The notes under the pieces: model-generated
What the model was told of the DNA's origin: nothing
Databases searched by the model: none
What the model saw: the letters and a program-made list of their open reading frames with translations, nothing else
Made by a program: the position numbers and the translations under genes
In this document: positions 50,930 to 60,030 of the stretch, one piece after another
How the letters are laid out: each line of letters opens with the position of its first letter
How positions within the stretch are numbered: the stretch's first letter is position 1
DNA from: Ruminiclostridium cellulolyticum H10
GTDB taxonomy: Bacteria; Bacillota; Clostridia; Acetivibrionales; DSM-1351
Assembly (NCBI RefSeq): GCF_000022065.1
Contig: NC_011898.1
Location: forward strand, 3,289,501-3,353,500
Length of the DNA: 64,000 nt
Reading direction: 5' to 3'

Positions 50930-53900
50930 TTATTCAAAATAATAGGATACTGAGTAGGTGATGTTACTCTTGTTGTACATACAGTCATGATTTGTATAAT
51001 AGTAGAATTCAAGTTGCGAATACACTCCTGCTGTAAGCTTCTGGCTGAGGGTAATCCCATTTGCTATAGATTGATAATCCAACTGATCCCAAGTATCGGT
51101 CAAAATATTATAGCCTCGCACACGTCCATAGTCACTGCCTGAATGTCCTAAAACAGGCGGAACAGAAAAGGTATACTCCGTAATTGTTGCACATTCTATT
51201 CCCTTTTCAACTATCACTGACTCAGGCCCACTCAGTGTCATTCCTCCGCCGTTGTTTGAATCGGCAACAAAGAAAACTATTGCTGCCCATGGAGATTCCA
51301 TTCCTGTTGAATCCACAGCCTTAACACGTATGGTATTTCTACCCAGAGGGTATGCTGAGGTCTCAGCTTGTCTGCCCTCCCATACATAGGTAATAGTATC
51401 ACCGTCTAAATCTGTTGACGCTGCTGTTATGGTTATAGGTTTATTTGGTGCAACACTGTTACCGTCTGGTGTTCTCGTAATTACAGGTGTAGACGGTGCC
51501 GAGCCGACAACCTTGAAGTTAATTTCCGTCCAGCTTGAAACAGCCCCGAAGGAATCCTTTGCCCTAACCTTAACAGTATGTGAACCTAAAGGATAATAAC
51601 CGTCTTCACTCTGGTCTTCATATTCATAGATAACATCATCCCCATCAGGGTCAGTTGCAGATGCTGTAATATTTACAAGGAGCATTTGATCCTTAGCAGT
51701 TCTAGTAACTGTTGCATATCCTTCTGGTGCATTGGGAGCTGTATTTGTAACAGCTATATTTTCTGAATACGAAAATATTCTCCCCTCACTGTTCGTAACA
51801 GCTGCTGTCAGTGTATAACCTCCGACATCATTTATAGTAATATTCCCGCCATTGTTGCTAAGGCTGCCTGTATAGTCAGTCAAACTGCCATCCTTGGTCA
51901 GGGACCAGGTAATATTGCTTTCCTCTAAGCCCGAAACCTCCTCCATAGTGACACTAAAGCTTTCTCCGGTATGTACGGAGGATGGTGCTGCAAATGAACA
52001 GATTATATTGGGCTTTATTGATATTGTATTAGATGAAAATGTAAAGGTACGGCTATTTTCATCTGTTACAGAAGCAGTGAGCTTTACTGCAATAGTTTTA
52101 TTTGTACTTATACGGATTTCACCACCAGTGCTTGTGAGTACATCGCTTGCATACTGTCTGTATGGTACTTCAGGACCTCCGTCAATTGAAATACTCCATA
52201 CGGCATTCAGCCCCTTAAGTCCGCTTTCTTCAGTGGCTACTGAAACAGCATCTCCGCTGTAAGCTAGCTTAGGGAGGCTTATCTGCATATCAGGTATTGG
52301 ATATATGGTGATTACTTTACTGCAAGTAAATGCCCTGCCTAGTTTGTCTGTAAAGGTAGCAGTCAGTGCATAGCTGCCCATTTTAGCAAAGGTAATCGTA
52401 CCGCCATCATCGGAAAGGGTACCGCTGACATGGCTTTCATATTCCTCGGGGTTTCCTCCGTCAGCTGCTATTGACCATTGACATTTAAGGTTATTGAGAT
52501 TATCTCCGCTCACATTGACGGAAACCGTTTCTCCTGGATAGGCTTTAGCAGGAAGCGTGATATTAATATCGGATACGGGATACACATCTATCCTGCTTTC
52601 AGAATTTAAGAGAAACACTCTTCCTGTTTTATCAGTTACCTTGGCTGTAAGCTGATACGTACCTTCCTGCTTGAATTGAATGGTTCCGCCGTCGTTGTCC
52701 AGTGTACCGTCAATGTAATCATTCCAATCCAATGGGCCCGACGTGCTTTCTACCAGCCATTCCACTATCAGTCCGTCCATTTCTGCTGTTTGAGTAATTA
52801 TAATATTGCTGTCTGTATATGCAGTAGCTGGGTACTTAAAAACAAGACTTGGAACAGGATATACTAAAATTCCCTTACCGCAAGCAAAGCTTCTGCCTGT
52901 GGCATCGGTGACAGTGGCAGTAATTGCATAGCTACCCTTTTCCTTAAAAGTTATGCTTCCTCCCGTACTGGTAAGGCTTCCGTCAATAATTTTGTCTATT
53001 GCTGTCTCCTTGCCATCCTTTGTTGCAGTCCACACTACATCAAGGCCGTCAAGCTTCGGAGCAATCGTAATATTGACCACTTTATCCGTATGAGTGTATT
53101 CGGGAAGGTCAAATTCGGGGCTGATTACTGGATAGACTAAAATCTCCTTACTGCAAGTAAAGCTCCTACCTGTTGTATCCGTGACAGTCGCAGTAAGTGC
53201 ATAGGTGCCCTTTTCTTTAAAAGTAATGCTTCCTCCAGAATTGGTTAGACTCCCATCAATGACGGTGTCTAGTGCTTCATCCTTTCCTTCTTTTGTTACA
53301 CTCCACACAATGTCAACATCGTTAAACTCTGGATTAACCGTGATATTGATTGTTTCATCTATATAACTGTATTCCGAAAGGTCAAATTTAGGGATAAACA
53401 CCGGATACACTGTTATACCTTTTGAACATTTCGTTTCTCTGCCGCTATAGTTTTCGGTAATAGCTGTAAGGGTATATTTTCCACTTTCCTTGAATGTGAT
53501 TTTCCCTCCACTTTGAGACAATGAACCTTTTATTACCTGTGAAATATCGACAGGGACCTGTACTCCATCCTCAGTTTCCTTGGCAAGAGACCATTTAAGT
53601 GTCTGAGCGTATTGGGTAATAGGTGATATGCTGATTTCTGTGTCAGTATGTGCCGTATTCGACAATTCAAAATCTATCTGAGCATCAGGGTAGCTGTTAG
53701 GGCTGCTGCTTGCCCCGCTTCCATAATCATCTGAACCGTCGATAGGCGGTACTTCGTTCCCAAGCTTTTGGTTTTGTCTCATCTGGTTATCGATCAGCTG
53801 GAACGCTTCCGCCCTTGTGGCTTCGCTCTTCGGCCGAAGAGTGTTATCAGGATATCCGGCTATAATATTGTTTTGCTTTGCAATTATTACATAGCCCCTG

Positions 53901-54394
53901 TCTGCTCTGCTTATATCAGCCTCGTCTGCAAAGCCTGTATTGTCGTTAGTTCTTTTAGCTTCATCACTCTTTCCACTTGCTCTTACCATCATCCTTATAA
54001 TTTCAATACGGGTAATCGGCTTATCAGGCTTGAAGTTTCCTTCATAATCCGCCTTTGCAATAATACCGCTTTGAACTAGGGCCTTGATGCTCCTCTCAGA
54101 CCAGTGGTGATAGATGTCATTAAAGGGCTGAGATTCTTCTGATTTTGACGTGTCAAGTCCCAAGCTTTTTGCCAGAATAGAAGCAAACTGACCTCGTGTG
54201 ACAATTCCATCAGGTCTTACTGTTCCGTCAGGATAGCCGCTGATTACATCTTTTGTGGCTAGACGGGTGATCGCCTTCTCTGACCAATGGTTTACTGCAT
54301 CGGGGAACTGCTTAGCACTGGAGTAAGCATTGCCAATCATTAGAAAACAAAAAACAAGTACCATAATACAAACATTTTTACCCTTCCATTTCAT
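50930..54394 (-). CDS. Giant SLH-anchored surface protein with tandem Ig-like repeats
   Basis: An 1154-residue surface protein. Signal peptide MVLVFCFLMIGNAYSSA. Residues about 30-205 contain three S-layer homology domains (FPDAVNHWSEKAITRLATKD; FNDIYHHWSERSIKALVQSG; YVIIAKQNNIIAGYPDNTLR) that bind pyruvylated wall polysaccharide. From about 235 to 835 there are about seven Ig-like repeats of about 90 residues, each with a GGSITFKEKGxYALTATVTD-type core and a Y-P-V end. Two further repeats with TATDPDGDxVxYxYE-like cores follow (about 840-1020) and a C-terminal beta domain. Probably an adhesin that holds mating cells together. AAGGAAATAAGG precedes the ATG. Confidence 0.92.
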   Translation of the reverse strand: MKWKGKNVCIMVLVFCFLMIGNAYSSAKQFPDAVNHWSEKAITRLATKDVISGYPDGTVRPDGIVTRGQFASILAKSLGLDTSKSEESQPFNDIYHHWSERSIKALVQSGIIAKADYEGNFKPDKPITRIEIIRMMVRASGKSDEAKRTNDNTGFADEADISRADRGYVIIAKQNNIIAGYPDNTLRPKSEATRAEAFQLIDNQMRQNQKLGNEVPPIDGSDDYGSGASSSPNSYPDAQIDFELSNTAHTDTEISISPITQYAQTLKWSLAKETEDGVQVPVDISQVIKGSLSQSGGKITFKESGKYTLTAITENYSGRETKCSKGITVYPVFIPKFDLSEYSYIDETINITVNPEFNDVDIVWSVTKEGKDEALDTVIDGSLTNSGGSITFKEKGTYALTATVTDTTGRSFTCSKEILVYPVISPEFDLPEYTHTDKVVNITIAPKLDGLDVVWTATKDGKETAIDKIIDGSLTSTGGSITFKEKGSYAITATVTDATGRSFACGKGILVYPVPSLVFKYPATAYTDSNIIITQTAEMDGLIVEWLVESTSGPLDWNDYIDGTLDNDGGTIQFKQEGTYQLTAKVTDKTGRVFLLNSESRIDVYPVSDINITLPAKAYPGETVSVNVSGDNLNNLKCQWSIAADGGNPEEYESHVSGTLSDDGGTITFAKMGSYALTATFTDKLGRAFTCSKVITIYPIPDMQISLPKLAYSGDAVSVATEESGLKGLNAVWSISIDGGPEVPYRQYASDVLTSTGGEIRISTNKTIAVKLTASVTDENSRTFTFSSNTISIKPNIICSFAAPSSVHTGESFSVTMEEVSGLEESNITWSLTKDGSLTDYTGSLSNNGGNITINDVGGYTLTAAVTNSEGRIFSYSENIAVTNTAPNAPEGYATVTRTAKDQMLLVNITASATDPDGDDVIYEYEDQSEDGYYPLGSHTVKVRAKDSFGAVSSWTEINFKVVGSAPSTPVITRTPDGNSVAPNKPITITAASTDLDGDTITYVWEGRQAETSAYPLGRNTIRVKAVDSTGMESPWAAIVFFVADSNNGGGMTLSGPESVIVEKGIECATITEYTFSVPPVLGHSGSDYGRVRGYNILTDTWDQLDYQSIANGITLSQKLTAGVYSQLEFYYYTNHDCMYNKSNITYSVSYYFE

Positions 54395-54501
54395 AACCTT
54401 ATTTCCTTTCTGAAGTTTTAATAAAAAAAGCCATGTCCGTTTTTCTTTCTGACTCTGACTCTGGCTCTGTTTTCTGTGTTTATTTTTTACATTTTTATAC
54501 C

Positions 54502-55086
54502 TTAAAGCTTGATATTCATCCCTCCATCCTGTTGTCCTAACAGAAATTTATCTATAACCTCCTGAGACGGATAAATTACTTTTCCCTTTAGCATTTCAAA
54601 TACACAGAAATCATTCCGGTCGCATATCATTACCCTATGCTGATAGTCCTTCTGCATTTCTATGTACTCCATAGCCTCCTTTTCATCAGCCAGCCACACG
54701 CCAGCGGAATATCTTCCGTCCGGCAGGAAACTATAACCGCTGTACTTAGGCTCAGCTTCTCTTTGGTCAACTACACCGAAAGGCCGTATTTGCGATAGAT
54801 GCAGCCGGGCTGAATCGGGCAGTAGGTGGGGTTTTAGTATGCCAAGCACATCACTCCGGTTCCACCTTATACGCTCACCATCAGCAAGAGATACTGTAAA
54901 AACTGAGCGTCCTATAGGGTTTGAATTGCTTCCGTTACCACCGCTGCAAAAATACAACTGATGCGATGAATTCTGACATTTCTCAGGCAGTGAGGATTGC
55001 TTCAGTACAATCACCCTACCTGCAATAGACATAGCATACCCGGTTTCTGAACAGTCCTCCTGGGTAAAAGAAATTCTTTCCGTCAT
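54502..55086 (-). CDS. Conserved element protein of unknown function
   Basis: A 194-residue soluble protein: ETGYAMSIAGRVIVLKQSSL, FTVSLADGERIRWNRSDVLG, SGYSFLPDGRYSAGVWLADE, EYIEMQKDYQHRVMICDRND. It looks like two small alpha/beta domains. I do not recognise a family. The ATG overlaps the stop of the AbrB-type gene (ATGA), so it belongs to the regulator/methyltransferase operon at 55-57 kb. The tail QQDGGMNIKL is one of the shared C-terminal ends. Function unknown. Confidence 0.75.
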   Translation of the reverse strand: MTERISFTQEDCSETGYAMSIAGRVIVLKQSSLPEKCQNSSHQLYFCSGGNGSNSNPIGRSVFTVSLADGERIRWNRSDVLGILKPHLLPDSARLHLSQIRPFGVVDQREAEPKYSGYSFLPDGRYSAGVWLADEKEAMEYIEMQKDYQHRVMICDRNDFCVFEMLKGKVIYPSQEVIDKFLLGQQDGGMNIKL

Positions 55087-55376
55087 AACTGAACCCCCTT
55101 CCTGCTTTCCACAAGCTCCAAAATACGGGCTGCAATGTTAATTTGCGTTTCCTCCGACATTTCTTTTAAAGCCGCTCTTACATATGCCTCCATTGCTTCC
55201 GGTGACTGATCCCCTATCTCTATAAGATTCACTTTTTTAGCTGTGACGGTTCCTTTTTGAAGTCCAAGCTTTACAATATCCCCGGGTTCCATTTCTGCAG
55301 CAGTACGCAGCTCCTTTGGAATATAGATACGTCCCTTATTGTCAATAATTTTGTATATATTTTTACTCTTACTCAT
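55083..55376 (-). CDS. AbrB/SpoVT-type DNA-binding protein
   Basis: A 97-residue protein with the swapped-hairpin AbrB domain at its N-terminus: NIYKIIDNKGRIYIPKELRT, AAEMEPGDIVKLGLQKGTVT. The C-terminal helical part (SPEAMEAYVRAALKEMSEET) is extra and may mediate partner binding. I start at ATG 55376, seven bases after GGAGGG; the frame is open for five codons more. The start lies inside the end of the next AbrB-type gene, so the two are coupled and may form a heteromeric regulator. Confidence 0.85.
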   Translation of the reverse strand: MSKSKNIYKIIDNKGRIYIPKELRTAAEMEPGDIVKLGLQKGTVTAKKVNLIEIGDQSPEAMEAYVRAALKEMSEETQINIAARILELVESRKGVQL

Positions 55377-55788
55377 GTGCCTGCCCTCCATTTCTTAACA
55401 CCTCACTTACAGTATCCTTACTTATGCCCAAGTCCTCAAACAGCTCACAAAGCTCCCTTGGCAGATTGTCGGTTAAATCCGCCTCCGTAATAACTACTGC
55501 ACCCTTAACACATATAACCTCAAGATCGCTGTTATACGGAATTTCAGCCTTCTCCAGAATTTCTAGCGGCAAAGTCAGCTCTGTCTGATTATCCTCGAGG
55601 ATATTTGCAATACCGTCAGGTGTGACAACAAATTCCTTGAAGGTATTTTCCATACCAACTTTTGAATCACTTACAAATGAAAGCTTGACCACATCTCCAG
55701 AAGTAAAGTTCATTTTGCACATAAGCTCTGCTGGTATTGTAACCTCTCCGATTTCATTAACTCTCGTTTCAATTTCAATCATTTTCAT
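55369..55788 (-). CDS. AbrB-type DNA-binding protein
   Basis: A 139-residue protein with an AbrB/MazE-like domain: IEIETRVNEIGEVTIPAELM, CKMNFTSGDVVKLSFVSDSK. A second, weaker hairpin-like segment occurs at about 75-115 (NQTELTLPLEILEKAEIPYN, SDLEVICVKGAVVI), so it may hold two AbrB-like folds. ATG 55788 has AAGGAG six bases upstream, which fits better than the open-frame start. It overlaps the next AbrB-type gene. Likely a transition-state-like regulator of the element. Confidence 0.8.
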   Translation of the reverse strand: MKMIEIETRVNEIGEVTIPAELMCKMNFTSGDVVKLSFVSDSKVGMENTFKEFVVTPDGIANILEDNQTELTLPLEILEKAEIPYNSDLEVICVKGAVVITEADLTDNLPRELCELFEDLGISKDTVSEVLRNGGQAHE

Positions 55789-55916
55789 AGCTTTCTCCTT
55801 CTGATTTGAATTTAAAGTCATTATTATGCCTTAGGCCTGACATTTACTGGCCAACTTTTGTAAACTCCGATATACTGGGTCTTAACTTAAGAATGAACTC
55901 CAAACTGTCTCCTGAC

Positions 55917-56834
55917 TCATAAAATAGATAAATCAATAAGCCCCATCTGAGTTGGCTTGGCTCTGCATATTGAGGTGTCATAGTTTGTTATTAATACCTC
56001 GGAATATTCACAGCCCTTGTCATATCTCTGTGCCAAGTTGTTTAAGCGGCTAACAGCTTCAATGTAATAGCCCTTATACAGCTCACGAATATATTGGCAA
56101 TCGTTATATGACACCATCCATTTTCCGTGGCAGCCTACGACAACATCTCTTAAACGTACATGATCCTCCTTTCTGAATTTGACTGCATAATGACCCTCCG
56201 TTTCAAAATATGGCGGATCAATATAAAAAAAGGCATTATCCCTATCATATTGAAGGATTAATGCCTCAAAATCTTTGTTTTCAATTAAGGTATTTTTAAG
56301 TCTGCGGCTGCCTGACCAGATAAGATGAAAGGTTTTGCGGATATCAAAGGGCTGGCAGCCAAAAGAGGTACAGCCGCTTCCGTAGCTGTAACGTATAAGC
56401 TTAAAGAAAGCGGCTGCACGCTTCACATCACACATCGTTGCGTTTTCAATAAGGATTTGTTTAATTTCCTCAAACTCCGGTTCGCTTAAGTAATACTGTG
56501 CAAGCTCCATCTCCTCCTGAAGATATTGACTGGTGAACTCCTCCTTTCCAAGATACATTTTTAGAGCTGTAAAGTCATCCCTGCTGTTTAATGGCAGGAA
56601 ATTTAGCTCCTTCAGCAATGCAAACGGTCTTTCCTTTATACAGCGGAACAGGTTTACAAGGTCTGAATTGAAATCATTGTATACCTCCATACATTTATCA
56701 GGCCGTCTGCCGAAGAGCACCCAGCCACCCCCGCCGAAAACCTCTATGTAACGTCCAATGTCTCTGGGCATCCTCCTATAAATTAGTTCTCTTAAAGCTC
56801 TTTTACCTCCAACCCAGCTAATAACGCTATCCAA
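55917..56834 (-). CDS. DNA adenine-N6 methyltransferase (D12 class, Dam-like)
   Basis: A 305-residue D12-class methyltransferase. N-terminal SWVGGKRALRELIYRRMP (the PP/VG-GKR motif), motif I for SAM binding IEVFGGGGWVLFGRRPDK, and the catalytic motif IV DPPY in AFFYIDPPYFETEGHYAVKF; the YSYGSGCTSFG stretch sits in the middle. Full length, no lesion seen. With the cytosine methyltransferase it would modify the element's DNA at two kinds of site. It lies upstream of the AbrB-type genes and just after a small Cys-rich gene with a 10-bp gap. Target sequence unknown. Confidence 0.92.
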   Translation of the reverse strand: MDSVISWVGGKRALRELIYRRMPRDIGRYIEVFGGGGWVLFGRRPDKCMEVYNDFNSDLVNLFRCIKERPFALLKELNFLPLNSRDDFTALKMYLGKEEFTSQYLQEEMELAQYYLSEPEFEEIKQILIENATMCDVKRAAAFFKLIRYSYGSGCTSFGCQPFDIRKTFHLIWSGSRRLKNTLIENKDFEALILQYDRDNAFFYIDPPYFETEGHYAVKFRKEDHVRLRDVVVGCHGKWMVSYNDCQYIRELYKGYYIEAVSRLNNLAQRYDKGCEYSEVLITNYDTSICRAKPTQMGLIDLSIL

Positions 56835-56843
56835 TTAAGATTC

Positions 56844-57041
56844 TCACCTCCTCGGTTCATTGATTTTTTGAATTTCTGTTCTCATACAACTCCCTTTCGT
56901 TGTCCAGCAAATAAAGCCAACACCCGGATACGGACAGTCCCTGCACTGCTTTGTATCTTTTGGCAGAGAAACAGAATAAACTATCTTTCTCGGTACAGTA
57001 ATGCTATCCGGCTGCTTTTGAATATTCTCACTTAAGTCCAT
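56844..57041 (-). CDS. Small Cys-rich protein
   Basis: A 65-residue protein: MDLSENIQKQPDSITVPRKI, then QCRDCPYPGVGFICWTTKGS and CMRTEIQKINEPRR. Four cysteines in a C-x2-C-x9-C-x6-C array suggest a zinc or iron-sulfur site. AAAGGAG precedes the ATG by seven bases, and its stop is close to the start of the adenine methyltransferase gene. I recall similar small Cys-rich proteins beside methyltransferases in clostridial elements, without a name. Function unknown. Confidence 0.72.
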   Translation of the reverse strand: MDLSENIQKQPDSITVPRKIVYSVSLPKDTKQCRDCPYPGVGFICWTTKGSCMRTEIQKINEPRR

Positions 57042-57690
57042 TTGTATTTCTCCTTTCCGGCAATAAAAAAAGACACTGCCGGTTTAAGGTAGTGCCTCAT
57101 TTGATTGCTATTTATTTTTTAATTTGATGCTAAGACTATTTGTCATATCCTTAAATATTTTTTATAGCCTTTTTCTTATTCACAGTTTCCTTTTCATTGA
57201 CTAAGTTAGAGAATAAAGGGTTATAACTTAGTATAAGCAGGTTTTAACATATTAGCATTCAATTCATTTGCTGCTGTTAATTGGATGGGAAGTGTACCCA
57301 GCTTAGCTGGACACACTTCCACTTATAAAAAAAGACACTCCTAATAGAGTGCCATTAGCAGGAGTGTATTTATGAAAGCATAAAACGAGAGGATGATATA
57401 TATAAATTGTCATTGACTTGAAACAGTATTTGCTATCTGTCGTTTCTATAATTAATGACAAAACTTGTAAATCATTAGCATTAAATCTTTTTTATAAGGG
57501 GCATTATCGCAGTTGCTTTCTTATATCTAGCACACACATTTTGGGTACTGTTCATAAAATTTTGAGTACCTCCTCTCCATTTCGGTTTTTAACTAACTAA
57601 TATAAGTATTTCTATAATGATTACCGAGTTAATTTGCTTTAAATGTTGTTCTGGTGTGGGTTTTGGGTTTTATGCATTCGTATTTAAATT
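57042..57690. other. Non-coding gap with stacked hairpins
   Basis: About 650 bp with no credible gene. On the minus strand three hairpins are seen: about 57064-57090 (GGCACTACC with GGCAGTGTC, then T7), about 57289-57321 (GGAAGTGT/ACACTTCC with CCAGC/GCTGG inside) and about 57340-57375 (ACACTCCT/AGGAGTGT followed by T7). They look like successive terminators in front of the adenine methyltransferase operon, isolating it from the right. Confidence 0.55.
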
Positions 57691-57698
57691 TAAATTAT

Positions 57699-57727
57699 GG
57701 TACTCTTTGTACCGAGTTTATTATAAT
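57699..57727 (+). promoter_or_regulatory. Palindromic operator with -10 box, copy 1
   Basis: GGTAC-TCTTT-GTACC followed after exactly 8 bases by TATAAT. An identical layout is found at 58322-58350. The palindrome covers the usual -35 region, so a repressor would block the promoter; XRE-type regulators are encoded nearby, and an XRE relic starts 165 bases downstream. Confidence 0.6.
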
Positions 57728-57891
57728 ATTAAACATTGTAATAGCCAACAATATTTTTCCAATACTACTGTTAATTTACAAATGTAGTATTGACTCTGTA
57801 AACTCTAATTCCTGCTTATAAAACTACGAAGACTAAAATATATTGCCTAACGTATTATTAGTATCATATAATCTCCACTGAGGTGATTAAG

Positions 57892-57993
57892 ATGCATATT
57901 CGGCTAGAGAGAATTAAAAGTTTGCAAAATGTTAAAGGACAAACCCAAAAAGAAGTAGCAAAAGCTTTAGGTTATAGAAATAAAGCAATTTGA
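57892..57993 (+). pseudogene. XRE-family regulator relic
   Basis: MHIRLERIKSLQNVKGQTQK EVAKALGYRNKAI then TGA. It is a close paralogue of the regulator at 60031 (both share the leader GAGGTGATTAAG and the ERIKSLxNVKGQxQKEVA core). The TGA replaces the Ser codon of the HTH (A-I-S-K), and the sequence then drifts out of frame. So only the first two helices could be made. Confidence 0.8.
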
Positions 57994-58660
57994 AAAGCTT
58001 ATACATGAGCTTATTAAGCAGATAAAAGAAATAATTCCCAAAATAATACTCCCCCAATTAGAATTAATATTCAGTAAACAAATTAACTATTCTTTGAAAA
58101 CAGGGTTGAGGGGGTGCCGTCAGTCCCCTCCCCCTGCTTCTGGTATTGGCTGTTCCTCAAGTATTATATACCAATACCTTTTGTATTATAAACTCATAAA
58201 TTCGGGATGAAATGAATTTACAAGAGTTTACCTTAAAATATAAAAGAAGTGTACCAACCTGAATTTAAATAAAGTTAAAGTGCTTTTTAAGATAGTTTGT
58301 CGTTTATCTTTATTTAAAATTGGTACACTCCGTACCAGTTTTATTATAATACCGGCCTGAAAAACAGTCAACCTTATTTTGTAATTATTGAAAGTAAATT
58401 ACAATCATAATAGGGGTCGCCAACATCTCCGATTATCTCACCCAGACCCCACATAAAAAATCAACCGGGATTAGTAAAACAAGCTTATATAGATATGCCG
58501 ATGAAAGGAACCTCCAGCCAAGAGGTAAATAGAGTACCAAGTTTTTACTTCAGTATATGACACCAGGTGCAAAGTAAGTGTTATTAAAAGAAAAATAGCA
58601 CCAGTTAAGGTACTATTCTCCTTTTACGCTATTCACTTAATTACAGAACGCTTAGAAACC
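57994..58660. other. Non-coding gap with a second palindromic promoter
   Basis: No intact gene. The first 100 bp are the decayed rest of the XRE relic. At 58322-58350 lies the second palindromic promoter, with no gene behind it. A minus-strand stretch near 58408-58460 reads GLGEIIGDVGDPYYDC and may be a transposase relic. AATAGCACC/GGTACTATT near 58595-58620 could end the secreted-protein gene. Confidence 0.45.
58322..58350 (+). promoter_or_regulatory. Palindromic operator with -10 box, copy 2
   Basis: GGTAC-ACTCC-GTACC, 8 bases, then TATAAT: same spacing as copy 1 at 57699-57727, but only the arms, the spacing and the -10 box are conserved. No gene follows on the plus strand, so the gene it served has been lost or it makes a short RNA. 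Confidence 0.6.
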
Positions 58661-58668
58661 TTTAATAA

Positions 58669-59781
58669 TTAGTTAACGGGTACTGCATGTCCTGTTGTCG
58701 GAGCAGTAAATGTAAAATATTCTTGTCCGCAATCCCCTCCGGCTAAAACGAAATTAAAAATCATGCTTGATTTATTCGGAAGTTTTATTACAGCATAATC
58801 CAAAGAGCTTTTATAAAGTTTGATGTTCTTCCATGAAGAGGTATATGGGTCATAAATAGTATAAGAGTTAGATCCGAGGTATTTTATATTAGTCCAATCT
58901 GGAATAATATATAAAGTTTTTCCACCAGCATTATCTAAACGCATATTGTAATTAATGCCCCAATTACCTTGTGAGTATTCTCTTGAAGATGGTAGGTACC
59001 ACACAGGTTTCTGGAACTCATTTGCATTATATTTATTATGTGGATCTAAGACTTTTCCTGTTGAATCTGTATATGCAACATCCATATTAAGGTAGAATGC
59101 TTTATTAATAGCTGACGCATAATCATAAATTATTGTTCTTCCATCATTAAGACATTCATTAGTAGTTGTAGAAACGGTATCTCCTGCTGTTAAGTCACTA
59201 AGATTGCCTGCTGCATCATCTGAAGTTCCGGTTTTAAAATAAGCAACTCTACAGTTTACAGCAACATCAGATTGGAAAAGAACTTTTCCCACACCGGTAG
59301 AATAATCAGCAGCATTGAGATTAGAACGAATAAGTACGCATGACTTTCCTGGATCAATGGTCTTTGTCGAATATTTTGCAATACTCCAGTAATCAAATTC
59401 AGTCTTTGAACCAACCACATCATATGCTTCATTTTGATAAGCAGCATTGTTATAGATAGCAATATTAGCTTTCACATTTGTATTATTCTTTAAAATAACA
59501 GCCACTGTTAAAGGAATTGTGGTCATGTTTGTGTGACTATACTCAACATCATATTTTTGACCTGGGGTAACAGTCCTGTTTACTATATTTTTTCCAGTTG
59601 TTCCAGCTATGAGTGTAGTTGTAATTTTTTCCGGATTATTTGAGTAGATATAACGATTCCCGGTAAATGACATACTTAATCTGTCATATGGTTGACCTAC
59701 AGCCGCATATGCCATAGATGAAAGTAGAATAATAGAACTTAAAGCAAGTGTTATGACTTTCTTAAATAATTTAGTTCTCAT
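58669..59781 (-). CDS. Secreted protein of unknown function
   Basis: A 370-residue exported protein with a clear signal peptide (MRTKLFKKVITLALSSIILL, cleavage near AYA). The mature protein is beta-rich and Asn/Thr/Tyr-rich: RLSMSFTGNRYIYSNNPEKI, YDVEYSHTNMTTIPLTVAVI, AKYSTKTIDPGKSCVLIRSN, VWYLPSSREYSQGNWGINYN. Similar composition is seen in exported clostridial proteins, but I recognise no family. No wall anchor or SLH domain. Single gene with its own promoter region; AGGCAATTTA lies before the ATG. Confidence 0.8.
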   Translation of the reverse strand: MRTKLFKKVITLALSSIILLSSMAYAAVGQPYDRLSMSFTGNRYIYSNNPEKITTTLIAGTTGKNIVNRTVTPGQKYDVEYSHTNMTTIPLTVAVILKNNTNVKANIAIYNNAAYQNEAYDVVGSKTEFDYWSIAKYSTKTIDPGKSCVLIRSNLNAADYSTGVGKVLFQSDVAVNCRVAYFKTGTSDDAAGNLSDLTAGDTVSTTTNECLNDGRTIIYDYASAINKAFYLNMDVAYTDSTGKVLDPHNKYNANEFQKPVWYLPSSREYSQGNWGINYNMRLDNAGGKTLYIIPDWTNIKYLGSNSYTIYDPYTSSWKNIKLYKSSLDYAVIKLPNKSSMIFNFVLAGGDCGQEYFTFTAPTTGHAVPVN

Positions 59782-60030
59782 TAAATTGCCTCCATGTTTA
59801 ATATTTTACTAATATGCATATTATTGTAAAATTGTACATTATTTACAATTAAATGTCAATGTAGGACTTCTGCAGGGTGCTGTATTGAAACAGGAATTCG
59901 TCTTTCATATGAATGTAAATCTAATTGCAAGATGCTGGCAACACTCCTATAAAAAATAAATTTGTCGATAAATAAAAAATATTGCATAAAATGGTATGAA
60001 TATTTATAATAGTATCTTGAGGTGATTAAG

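Larger units (their letters stand above)
1..57100. mobile_element. Integrative and conjugative element (approximate extent)
   Basis: A nearly uninterrupted minus-strand gene set holds every part of a conjugative element: serine recombinases at the left edge, a MobP3-like relaxase with RHH partner, VirD4 and VirB4 ATPases, TrbL-like and PrgI-like membrane proteins, NlpC/P60 hydrolase, a Tad-like pilus cluster and two DNA methyltransferases. Integrase genes normally lie next to one attachment site, so the left end is probably within or just left of positions 1-79. The right end is not determined; I saw no direct repeat of the left edge, and 57.1 kb is only where dense element-type genes stop. 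Two cargo blocks (12.5-16.5 kb and 29.7-34.5 kb) and two group II introns interrupt the backbone. Whether it is still mobile is doubtful given the relaxase frameshift. Confidence 0.75.
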
